Source: Schnuerera sp. xch1
GTDB taxonomy: Bacteria; Bacillota; Clostridia; Tissierellales; Tepidimicrobiaceae
Assembly: GCF_019931165.1 (NCBI RefSeq)
Contig: NZ_JAIOUP010000008.1
Location: 41,845 to 105,844, forward strand
Length of the DNA stretch: 64,000 nucleotides
Direction of reading: 5' to 3'
Part shown: piece by piece, positions 1 to 7,210 of the stretch
How the letters are laid out: each line of letters starts with the position of its first letter
How positions within the stretch are numbered: the stretch's first letter is position 1
The notes under the pieces: model-generated
The model's input: the letters and a program-made list of their open reading frames with translations, nothing else
Database searches by the model: none
What the model was told of the DNA's origin: nothing
Translations under genes and position numbers: made by a program

Positions 1-649
1 TCTTAGGTATTGGTTTTTTAACAATTTCCTCTTCAATAGTTTCTTCTTTTACAAGTTTATCATTCTCGAATATCTTCTTAGTCTTAACATTCATTAAACC
101 ATTTTGTCCTTCTTGGACGATTCTTTCTATTCCAATATCTAAATCATCTGATTTTCTTGTTAGATTTTTATGAGGAATATCCTTTTCAAATTCCTCAATA
201 ACTTCTTTAACCTTGATGACTTGAATTTCAGTTTCAGGCTTTACTTTTTCATCAAGGGCAGGTTTAGTATAATCTTTCTGATCTAGTTTTATGTCTTGAT
301 CTTTAAGTATATCTTCGACATTTTCATAAGGTGATTTAATTTTACTCTTTTCATTGCCTATAGTTAATGTATAAGATTTAGGCATTTTTATGATAATATT
401 CATATTGTCTTTCAATTTTGTGTCTAGAGGAGTATTTATATATGTATTGCTATCAAAGGCAATTCCCTTTTCTTTTAGCAATTCTTCAACAGTATTAGAG
501 TAAGTAACTATTTCACTTTTTTCATCATCAATAGAAATAGTTATATCCTTAGCTGCTAAACTATATACTCCTAAAGATAAACTTGCAAAAATAGCGAGGA
601 CAGTCAATATTTTTAAGGCTTTAGCCTTGTTGACTGAAAAATTATTCAT
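1..649 (-). CDS. DUF348/G5-type surface protein (YabE/Rpf-like), partial
   Basis: The start ATG is at 649, after a TAGGAGG ribosome site, and the C-terminal part lies beyond the window edge. The first 30 residues hold a basic stretch and then a hydrophobic segment, as in a signal peptide or membrane anchor. Two DUF348-like repeats follow (about residues 30-80 and 90-140, recognisable from TVEELLKEKG and NVEDILKDQ), and the visible end runs into what looks like the start of a G5 domain. Proteins of this layout (B. subtilis YabE type) usually end in a 3D/lytic domain and remodel the cell wall, but that end cannot be seen here. In many Firmicutes yabE sits between tatD and rnmV. Here it lies on the opposite strand, on the far side of the mannoside locus. 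Family is fairly sure; enzymatic role is inferred. Confidence 0.75.
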   Translation of the reverse strand, partial: MNNFSVNKAKALKILTVLAIFASLSLGVYSLAAKDITISIDDEKSEIVTYSNTVEELLKEKGIAFDSNTYINTPLDTKLKDNMNIIIKMPKSYTLTIGNEKSKIKSPYENVEDILKDQDIKLDQKDYTKPALDEKVKPETEIQVIKVKEVIEEFEKDIPHKNLTRKSDDLDIGIERIVQEGQNGLMNVKTKKIFENDKLVKEETIEEEIVKKPIPK

Positions 650-681
650 GTTTCTACCTCCTATTTTTTTGACTAGGTAGT

Positions 682-710
682 ATTCTATTCAAAAAGTATT
701 TATCTGTCAA
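682..710 (-). promoter_or_regulatory. Sigma-A-type promoter for the DUF348/G5 gene
   Basis: On the minus strand TTGACA (710-705) and TAGAAT (687-682) are separated by 17 bases, about 30 bases before the ribosome site. The rest of the stretch from 711 to about 935 is AT-rich and I see no gene in it. Confidence 0.6.
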
Positions 711-935
711 CTGTTTTTGGTATAATTTAGTACAAATATGTTAAAAATTGGTGATATTTTAACATAAAGATAGTATTTCCAAAACTATTTAATATATTCT
801 GTAAATTGAAAAAAATTATGTGAGCGGGAATTGAACATTGATTTGTAGGAGGTAATAATTGCCAGAGTAAATAAGATGATCAATTTATCAATAAAATATT
901 AAGTTTTTGTAATATCTAAGAAAGATTGTTAGAAT

Positions 936-968
936 AAAAAAATATCCTCGATATCGAGGACATTTTTT
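936..968 (-). terminator. Palindromic terminator after the Pro/Met/Tyr-rich gene
   Basis: A 16-bp perfect palindrome (945-960, TCCTCGATATCGAGGA) is flanked by an A-run on the left and a T-run on the right. It can act in both directions and lies directly after the stop codon of the minus-strand gene. Confidence 0.7.
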
Positions 969-1354
969 CATTCTGTTTCCTGTTCATCTTGATCATAGTA
1001 TGGACTTAATTTATGAAGATCTATATATTCCATAAGATCATAGTCCATACCCGCATACCCCGTATCCATTGGATAATCTCCACAACGCATTTTCATGCAA
1101 GCTCTAACACAATCTCTAAATCTAGGGTCCATCATAGGACAATCCATGTATGGCATTTGATCCATAGGGGGTCCATACATAGGTGGTTCATAAGGCATAG
1201 GTTGAGGTTCATACATAGGTGGTTCGTAAGGCATAGGTTGTGGTTCATACATGGGTGGTTCGTAAGGTCTAGGCTGTGGCATTGGTCTACATGGATCCAT
1301 TGGATATAATGGAGGTACTGCTGGATGTATTTGATTATTATCTCCTTGATACAT
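968..1354 (-). CDS. Pro/Met/Tyr-rich repeat protein, possibly spore-coat-like
   Basis: This is a 128-residue protein rich in proline, methionine and tyrosine. Three tandem 12-residue units of the form PYEPPMYEPQPM occupy about residues 27-63, and a Cys/Met-rich part (DCPMMDPRFRDCVRACMKMRCG) and an acidic tail follow. There is no signal peptide or membrane segment. The frame opens with a GTG at 1361-1363, but that GTG overlaps the AAAAGGAG ribosome site, so I choose the ATG at 1352-1354 with an 8-base spacer. Low-complexity Tyr/Pro/Met proteins with scattered cysteines are common among spore coat and crust proteins of clostridia. That is only an analogy, and I do not recognise a defined family. 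It is a single-gene unit with its own terminator. Confidence 0.6.
   Translation of the reverse strand: MYQGDNNQIHPAVPPLYPMDPCRPMPQPRPYEPPMYEPQPMPYEPPMYEPQPMPYEPPMYGPPMDQMPYMDCPMMDPRFRDCVRACMKMRCGDYPMDTGYAGMDYDLMEYIDLHKLSPYYDQDEQETE
1170..1277 (-). repeat. Three 36-bp tandem coding repeats
   Basis: Three in-frame 36-bp units (about 1170-1205, 1206-1241, 1242-1277) encode the PYEPPMYEPQPM repeats. Units 1 and 2 are nearly identical at the DNA level, so copy number may vary by slippage. Confidence 0.8.
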
Positions 1355-1420
1355 AGAAATCACTCCTTTTATACTAACTAATATTATTATATGTATTAGG
1401 TATAAAGGCGCTACAATAAA

Positions 1421-1470
1421 TCAATCTTGACAAAGCTAAAAATTTCCTATATATTTTAGAGTAAATTAGG
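1421..1470 (+). repeat. 50-bp direct repeat, copy 1 (duplicated metG promoter)
   Basis: This block matches 11594-11643 at 46 of 50 positions, and all four differences are A/G transitions. It contains a full promoter: TTGACA at 1427-1432, a 17-base spacer and TATATT at 1450-1455. Copy 2 drives the T-box leader of metG. The two copies bracket the whole mannoside locus. Confidence 0.85.
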
Positions 1471-1487
1471 TACTATGAAAACTAGGC

Positions 1488-1517
1488 CTTCATCTCTATC
1501 GTGAGATGGAGTTTTTT
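1488..1517 (+). terminator. T-box-terminator-like hairpin (remnant) upstream of manA
   Basis: A 9-bp stem (1488-1496 with 1503-1511, one G-T pair), a 6-base loop and six T residues form an intrinsic terminator. Its 5' arm and loop resemble the metG T-box terminator at 11936-11968 (both carry CCTTC-RTCTCTAT followed by GAGA). No specifier loop or T-box sequence lies between it and the promoter at 1427-1455. It appears to be what is left of a T-box leader after its body was lost. A transcript from that promoter should end here after about 55-60 bases. Confidence 0.65.
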
Positions 1518-1604
1518 GTATATTGGTAATTGATTCCTAGTATTTTCAAACAGTTTCACAAACCTATGTTTTTTATTTATAAGTAGAGGAATAGAGGTGA
1601 AGAT

Positions 1605-2579
1605 ATGTATCCGTTAAAATTTGAGAACATATACTATGAAAAGATATGGGGAAGTAGAGATTTTGAAAAATTTAGAGACAATGTACCAGAGGGAAGTATT
1701 GGGGAAAGTTGGGATGTATCTTGTCATTCTAATGGAGTTAGTGTAATTAAAAATGGTGTATATAAAGGTATGACATTGGAAGAATTATTAAAAATAAAAA
1801 AAGTTGATTTGTTAGGAACTAAAGTCAATGGAGATACTTTTCCTTTGCTCATAAAATTATTAAATACCAGTGATAAGCTTTCAGTACAAGTACATCCTAG
1901 TGATAGATATGCACTTATGAATGAAGGAGAGATGGGGAAAACAGAAATTTGGTATGTTGTTGAAGCCAAAGAAAATTCCTTTATAATTTTAGGGACTAAT
2001 GGATGCACGAAAAATGAATTTAAAAAGGCTATAAAAGATGGAGATCCTGAAAAGCTTATGAACAGGATAGAAGCAAAAAAAGGTGATGTGTTTTATGTTA
2101 AGAGTGGACTAATTCACACCATGGGGCCAGGACTTATTATTGCAGAAATACAACAAAATAGTAATACTACATACAGGGTATTTGACTATAATCGGGGGAG
2201 AAAGCTCCATATAGAGAAAGCTCTAGACGTCATAGATTTTAATCTCAGAGGTAAACGAAGTAAAGGTATAAAAATTGAATATGAAAAGTATCATAAGACC
2301 TACTATTGTTTAAACGAGCATTTTTCTTTAGAGCTTTATGATGTAAAGGATAGTTTTCAAGAAACAAGTGAAGGAGAAAGGTTTTATATATACACATGTG
2401 TTGAAGGGCAGGGAAAGATAGAATATAATGATGGAATTGAGGATATAAAAATGGGAGATAGTATATTTATTCCTGCAAAAATGGGAGATTACAAAATAAC
2501 AGGAGAATTGAAATTATTAAAAAGTTATGTGCCATGTATAGAAAAGGTGGAAAATGAAATATTAGATCAAATTAGATAA
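1605..2579 (+). CDS. manA: Mannose-6-phosphate isomerase, class I
   Basis: This 324-residue type I phosphomannose isomerase interconverts mannose-6-phosphate and fructose-6-phosphate in the cytoplasm. The expected zinc ligands are visible: Q95 and H97 in QVHPSD, E114 in GKTEIWY and H171 in GLIHTMG. The later stretch EIQQNSNTTYRVFDYNR is typical of the family. Length matches the short Firmicute form. The start ATG follows a GAGGTG ribosome site. It opens the mannoside locus and supplies the step that brings mannose-6-phosphate, released from PTS-imported mannosides, into glycolysis. A terminator at 2650-2682 separates it from the PTS genes, so it may be transcribed on its own. How it is transcribed is unclear, because the promoter at 1427 is followed by a terminator. 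Confidence 0.93.
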   Translation: MYPLKFENIYYEKIWGSRDFEKFRDNVPEGSIGESWDVSCHSNGVSVIKNGVYKGMTLEELLKIKKVDLLGTKVNGDTFPLLIKLLNTSDKLSVQVHPSDRYALMNEGEMGKTEIWYVVEAKENSFIILGTNGCTKNEFKKAIKDGDPEKLMNRIEAKKGDVFYVKSGLIHTMGPGLIIAEIQQNSNTTYRVFDYNRGRKLHIEKALDVIDFNLRGKRSKGIKIEYEKYHKTYYCLNEHFSLELYDVKDSFQETSEGERFYIYTCVEGQGKIEYNDGIEDIKMGDSIFIPAKMGDYKITGELKLLKSYVPCIEKVENEILDQIR

Positions 2580-2649
2580 TATTAATGAAAGGAATAAATG
2601 ATTAGATTATTGATATATAGAAGAGTACATTATGAAACATTGATTAAGG

Positions 2650-2682
2650 TATCTGATTCTGATAACGGAATCAGATATTTTT
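2650..2682 (+). terminator. Intrinsic terminator after manA
   Basis: A perfect 10-bp stem (2650-2659 with 2668-2677) encloses an 8-base loop, and five T residues follow. Confidence 0.7.
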
Positions 2683-2796
2683 AACGAAAAATTGCCATAT
2701 CAATATGATAGTATGTGTACTCTTAGGAAGAATTTTTCTGTGATAGAATGTAATTGTAAGGTAAAGGTTTTCATAAAATATTAAGGGGGTATAATT

Positions 2797-3246
2797 ATGA
2801 CAAAGATTATTGATATAAATTTAATAGAACTTGAATTGGATTTGGATAATAAGGAAAGCATCATTAGGCATTTGGCTAAAATAATGGATAAAAACGGTAG
2901 ACTTAATGATATAGAACAATATATAGATTCAGTTATGGAAAGAGAAGAGCTAGTGAGTACTTCTGTGGGCCATGGGGTATGCATACCTCACGGAAAGACA
3001 GATGGAGTAAGAATTCCATCAATAGCTTTTGCTAGGACTAAGAAAAAAGTTGAATGGGGAAAAGGCGAAGAGGATAAGGTGAATTTAATATTTATGATAG
3101 CTGTTCCTGAAAAATTTGCTTCCAATGATCATTTAAAAATATTAGCAGCTCTTTCAAGAAAATTAATAGATGAAGATTTTAGAAAAAGGCTCACAATAAT
3201 TAATGATAAGGAAACCCTTATACAGATGTTGACGGAGGTATTTTAA
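2797..3246 (+). CDS. PTS EIIA, fructose/mannitol family
   Basis: This 149-residue stand-alone EIIA accepts phosphate from HPr and passes it to the EIIB at 4503. The phosphorylated histidine is H65 in the motif GHGVCIPHGKTDGV, and the fold pattern (SIIRHLAKIMDKNGRL near the start, KILAALSRKLID near the end) is that of the PTS_EIIA_2 family. The start ATG follows AAGGGGG. It is the first gene of the set EIIA-EIIC-EIIB-regulator, in which the EII domains are separate proteins rather than one fused FruA or MngA. The sugar is most likely an alpha-mannoside, judged from the neighbouring GH38 enzyme and manA rather than from this sequence. Confidence 0.9.
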   Translation: MTKIIDINLIELELDLDNKESIIRHLAKIMDKNGRLNDIEQYIDSVMEREELVSTSVGHGVCIPHGKTDGVRIPSIAFARTKKKVEWGKGEEDKVNLIFMIAVPEKFASNDHLKILAALSRKLIDEDFRKRLTIINDKETLIQMLTEVF

Positions 3247-3354
3247 AGAATTGAATTTAAGTATAAGCTTATATTTAAAATTTTAGAGAGATTCGAACGA
3301 AATGGGGTTTTATTTAGTTACCCTTTATAATAAAATAATAAGGAGGTTATTTTG

Positions 3355-4422
3355 ATGAACAAAGAGATTAGAAATCTTAGGATTTATCTTATGACTGGTG
3401 TGTCCTACATGATACCCATAGTTGTTATTGGAGGTGTTCTAATAGCATTAGCAATAGCACTAAGTGGTGTTGAAGCAGGTACTGGAGCCAATATTACCAA
3501 CCCAATTCTTATGAAGATGAACGATATTGGTGGTTTGGCTTTTGGATTAATGGTTCCTGTATTAGCTGGATTTATTGCTTTCGGGATTGCAGATCGTCCT
3601 GGATTGGCGCCTGGGCTAGTTGGAGGTGCATTATCTAATGAACTAGGAACAGGATTTTTAGGTGGAATTATTGCAGGACTTGTAGCAGGTTATGTAGCTA
3701 GATGGATAAAATCTTGGAAAGTACCAAATAGTTTAAAAGCAATTATGCCAATATTTGTTATACCTTTATTAACATCTTTAGCAGTAGGAATAATAATGAA
3801 TATAATTGGTGCACCAATAGGAAATTTAATGAAATCTATGACAGAAGGGTTAAAGAATATGAGTGCTGGAAATTCAGTAATATTAGCAATTATAATGGGA
3901 GCAATGACAGCCTTTGATATGGGCGGACCAGTAAATAAGGTTGCATTTATGTTTGGAGTTGCAATGATTACTGAAGGAGTTTATACGGTTATGGGACCTG
4001 TAGCAGCGGCTATCTGTATCCCACCTTTAGGTATGGGAGTAGCAACACTATTAAAACCAACAAAATATACTGAGGTTGAAAAGGAAGCTGGTAAGGGAGC
4101 AATAGCTATGGGGTTAATTGGTATTACTGAAGGAGCCATTCCATTTGCTGCAGGAGATCCAATTAAAGTTATACCATCTATAGTTGTAGGTTCGTCAGTA
4201 GGAGCTGCGGTGGCAGCCATAGGAAAGGTAGGAGATCATGCACCACATGGCGGCCCAATAGTGTTACCTGTTATTGACAACAAACTTATGTTTATAGTAG
4301 CGGTTCTAATAGGAATAGCAGTAACTGTGCTAATGGTTAATTATTTGAAGAAAGAAATAAAAGAAGAACCAATGGAAGATATGGATGAAGACATAGAAGA
4401 TATGGACATAAACTTTGACTAA
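3355..4422 (+). CDS. PTS EIIC, fructose family permease
   Basis: This 355-residue membrane permease belongs to the fructose/mannosylglycerate group of EIIC domains. It has about nine hydrophobic segments, family signatures such as MTGVSYMIPIVVIGG near the N-terminus and TAFDMGGPVNKVAF and GITEGAIPFA further on, and a hydrophilic acidic tail (EDMDEDIEDMD). An in-frame TTG at 3352 is possible, but the ATG at 3355 has the better spacing from AGGAGG. It carries the sugar through the membrane while the EIIB at 4503 phosphorylates it. EIIA, EIIC and EIIB are encoded in this order with gaps of about 80-110 bases. Confidence 0.9.
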   Translation: MNKEIRNLRIYLMTGVSYMIPIVVIGGVLIALAIALSGVEAGTGANITNPILMKMNDIGGLAFGLMVPVLAGFIAFGIADRPGLAPGLVGGALSNELGTGFLGGIIAGLVAGYVARWIKSWKVPNSLKAIMPIFVIPLLTSLAVGIIMNIIGAPIGNLMKSMTEGLKNMSAGNSVILAIIMGAMTAFDMGGPVNKVAFMFGVAMITEGVYTVMGPVAAAICIPPLGMGVATLLKPTKYTEVEKEAGKGAIAMGLIGITEGAIPFAAGDPIKVIPSIVVGSSVGAAVAAIGKVGDHAPHGGPIVLPVIDNKLMFIVAVLIGIAVTVLMVNYLKKEIKEEPMEDMDEDIEDMDINFD

Positions 4423-4449
4423 TAGTTAAAACTTAAGATTAACTTGAAT

Positions 4450-4474
4450 GGCCGGCTAATTATGTTAGCTGGTC
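4450..4474 (+). other. Intercistronic hairpin between EIIC and EIIB
   Basis: A 10-bp stem with two G-T pairs (4450-4459 with 4465-4474) and a 5-base loop has no T-run after it. It is more likely a transcript-processing or stability element than a terminator. Confidence 0.45.
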
Positions 4475-4502
4475 TTCACTAATTGAGAAAGGAGAGATTG
4501 AC

Positions 4503-4817
4503 ATGAAAATATTAGTAGTAACGGCATGCCCCACAGGCATTGCACATACATATATGGCGGCAGAAGCATTGGAAAGAGAGGCAAAGGCTAGAGGTTTCGA
4601 AATAAAGGTGGAAACTCAAGGTTCTATCGGAGTTGAAAATGAAATAACTAAAGAAGATTTAAAAGGAGCAGATGTAGTAATTATTACTAAGGATATGAGT
4701 ATAAAAGGTAGAGAAAGGTTTAAGAATATACCCACAGTAAAAGTATCTATAAGTAATATAATAAAGAATACAGGGGCACTTTTAGATAAAATTGTTGAAA
4801 AATTAGGAGAAAAATAG
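4503..4817 (+). CDS. PTS EIIB, fructose family
   Basis: This 104-residue EIIB carries the classical motif TACPTGIAHTYMAAEAL, in which C9 is the phosphorylated cysteine that hands phosphate to the incoming sugar. Length and sequence fit the PTS_IIB_fruc family, and the rest (KVETQGSIGVENEIT) is typical. The ATG follows GGAGAG. It ends 25 bases before the regulator at 4843, which suggests co-transcription. It works with the EIIA at 2797 and the EIIC at 3355 at the inner face of the membrane. Confidence 0.93.
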   Translation: MKILVVTACPTGIAHTYMAAEALEREAKARGFEIKVETQGSIGVENEITKEDLKGADVVIITKDMSIKGRERFKNIPTVKVSISNIIKNTGALLDKIVEKLGEK

Positions 4818-4842
4818 CTACTCCTTATAAAGGAGGACTTCT

Positions 4843-6810
4843 ATGGATGAAAGATTAATGGAAATTTTAAAAATACTTATCACTTCTAATAAATCAATTA
4901 CTATAAATAGGATAGCAAATAAACTTGCCGTATCTAATAGGACTATAAGAAATGATTTAGATAAGTTGAATAATGTTGTTGAAAAAGAGGGCCTTATATT
5001 GGTCAGAAAGACAGGAGTAGGTATAAGTATAGAGGGAACAGATGAAAATAAAATTGTATTTTTAAAAAAGCTAGAAGAAAAAAATAAGAAATATATAAAG
5101 CCATTTTCTCCTGAAAGAAGAAGAATGCATATTCTTAAGACATTGTTTTTGGGTAAAAATAATGTAATACCTAAGGAATTAGCTAAAAAGCTTTACGTAA
5201 GTACTAATACTATCTATAAGGACTTCGAACAAGTTGATAAATGGTTAGAAAAATATGATCTAAGATTATATAAAAGACGAAATCTTGTACAGATTATTGG
5301 TAGTGAAAATAACTATAGAAGAGCTATTTCTAATTTTATTTCTGAAACCAACAACTTAGAAGGTCCAGAAGAATTATCAATACATAAATATGAAGGAAGA
5401 ATAGATCTTCACACCTTAACAAAACTTAAAATTCTTATGGAAGTAGATTATGAAATATTAGAAAAATTGCTAGAGGATATTGAAGCTAAGCTAAATTTTA
5501 AATTTTCTCAAGAAGCTTTCATTGGCCTTATAATACATATGGCAATAGCCATGAAAAGGATACAAGCAGGTAAGGATATAACGATATCTGATGAGATTTT
5601 TCAAAGCATTAAGGATACAGAAGAATTTAAATGTGCAAAGAAGATGATTTATAAGTTACAAAACATATTTAATATTCAAGTGCCAAAGTCGGAAATAGGA
5701 TATATTGCTCTTCATATTCTTGGAAGTAAAGCATATGAAAAAGATTTTGGAGATATAAATTTTTCTTTTGAACAAGCAGGGGGATTGGGTTTATCCAAGA
5801 AAATAGCTAAAGATATTATTTCTATAGCTAGTGACGCTCTAAGAATAGATCTCACTAGAGATCAAAAACTTCTCAATGGATTAATATTGCATTTAAGACC
5901 CACGATAAATAGATTAAAATATGGTCTTACACTACAAAATCCTATGTTAGAAGAGATAAAGAGTAACTATCCGAAAATGTATGGAGTATCCTGGATGACT
6001 AGTGTAGCATTTGATAAATATCTAGATGTAAAGATAACGGAAGATGAAATAGGGTATATTGCCATGCATATTGGAGCAGCAGCAGAACGAAATAAAAAGA
6101 AGATCAGGACTCTAATTGTATGTCATACTGGTATAGGTACTTCACAACTATTATTAGCTAAATTGCAGGGACGATTTCAGGAATTGGATATAGTAGGAGT
6201 TGAATCATCAACAAAGATTGATAACTATAAATTAACAAATATAGATCTTATCATCTCTACAGTGCCAATACAAGTAAATAAACAATTTTTGATAGTTAAT
6301 CCTATATTAAATAAGTATGAGATTAAAAGGCTAGAACAGTTTATTAATCACAAATTCCATTTAACTTCTAGGATACAGAAATCCATTAGTAAGGAGATAT
6401 TTTATAGAAGTGTTGCATTTAAAAGTAAGGAAGAAATTATATCCCAAATGTGTGAGGCATTAGTAGAAAGACAGTATTTAAAAGAAGAGTTTGTGGATAC
6501 AGTTCTTAAAAGAGAAAGGCTTATGTCTACAGAGGTAGGGAAAATGCTTTCAATTCCTCATGGTGATCCTAAAGAAGTAAGAGATTCTTGTATTGCATTA
6601 ACTGTATTAGAATATCCAATTGTTTGGAAATATGAAAAAGTTCAATTTGTATTGATGATATGCCTAACAGAGGATGATCTACAGAGGGGACAGCATATAT
6701 TTAGAAACCTTAGTAACTTAATGGAAGATGATAATTTCTTTAATGATTTAAAACAAAGCTTTAGAAGTGCAGAAGAAGCTTTAAATCAACTAGATGATAA
6801 ACAAATATGA
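4843..6810 (+). CDS. PRD-containing transcriptional activator with EIIB- and EIIA-like domains
   Basis: This 655-residue regulator has the MtlR/LicR layout. An N-terminal helix-turn-helix (ITINRIANKLAVSNRTIRND, residues 19-38) and a second HTH (about 95-130) are followed by PRD1 (H232 and H291), PRD2 (H350 and H409), an EIIB-like domain (C427 in VCHTGIGTSQ) and an EIIA domain (H573 in SIPHGDPKE). All expected phosphorylation sites are present. Such proteins are switched on or off by phosphate from HPr and from their cognate EII. Standing directly behind EIIB, it most likely controls this PTS set and perhaps the mannosidase at 7211. The second mannoside locus has a parallel regulator at 45105. 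Confidence 0.9.
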   Translation: MDERLMEILKILITSNKSITINRIANKLAVSNRTIRNDLDKLNNVVEKEGLILVRKTGVGISIEGTDENKIVFLKKLEEKNKKYIKPFSPERRRMHILKTLFLGKNNVIPKELAKKLYVSTNTIYKDFEQVDKWLEKYDLRLYKRRNLVQIIGSENNYRRAISNFISETNNLEGPEELSIHKYEGRIDLHTLTKLKILMEVDYEILEKLLEDIEAKLNFKFSQEAFIGLIIHMAIAMKRIQAGKDITISDEIFQSIKDTEEFKCAKKMIYKLQNIFNIQVPKSEIGYIALHILGSKAYEKDFGDINFSFEQAGGLGLSKKIAKDIISIASDALRIDLTRDQKLLNGLILHLRPTINRLKYGLTLQNPMLEEIKSNYPKMYGVSWMTSVAFDKYLDVKITEDEIGYIAMHIGAAAERNKKKIRTLIVCHTGIGTSQLLLAKLQGRFQELDIVGVESSTKIDNYKLTNIDLIISTVPIQVNKQFLIVNPILNKYEIKRLEQFINHKFHLTSRIQKSISKEIFYRSVAFKSKEEIISQMCEALVERQYLKEEFVDTVLKRERLMSTEVGKMLSIPHGDPKEVRDSCIALTVLEYPIVWKYEKVQFVLMICLTEDDLQRGQHIFRNLSNLMEDDNFFNDLKQSFRSAEEALNQLDDKQI

Positions 6811-6828
6811 AAAATATAGGATGTTAGT

Positions 6829-6871
6829 ACTATAAAGGGATCTTCATATATATGAAAGATCCCTTTATAGT
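6829..6871 (+). terminator. Long hairpin after the PRD regulator
   Basis: A perfect 16-bp stem (6829-6844 with 6856-6871) has an 11-base loop. It lies 20 bases after the regulator stop, but the T-run after it is poor. It probably ends the PTS operon. From here to 7200 the sequence is AT-rich; I see no gene and no clear sigma-A promoter, only the GGGGG-type ribosome site of the next gene. Confidence 0.55.
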
Positions 6872-7210
6872 TGATACGTATAGTTTTGCTTATGTTTACT
6901 GGGGTTGCGAGTAGCAAGAGTAAATAAATATTGAACTAAAGAGAAATTACCAAAATAATGTGGAACAAGTTATGAATTTGGTACTATTGTGAATATTCAT
7001 AGGATAAAATAAAATATATATTAAAGGTAGAAGATGCATAATATTACAAGGCATACATTTATTGTAAGGGATAGTATAATCAGTACTATATGCTATATTT
7101 AATAAAAAATCTTCTACTTATTTTCACCATTTAATTGGATATAAAAAGTTTAAGGGGGTGAAATTAGTAGTTTCAAATAGTTTCAAAAAATAAACTAAGG
7201 GGGAATAGAG

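Noticed and set aside
1013..1309. Plus-strand 98-residue ORF with many His/Arg/Trp
   Set aside because: It is the complement of the repeat part of the minus-strand Pro/Met/Tyr gene, has no ribosome site and its odd composition follows from the repeats.
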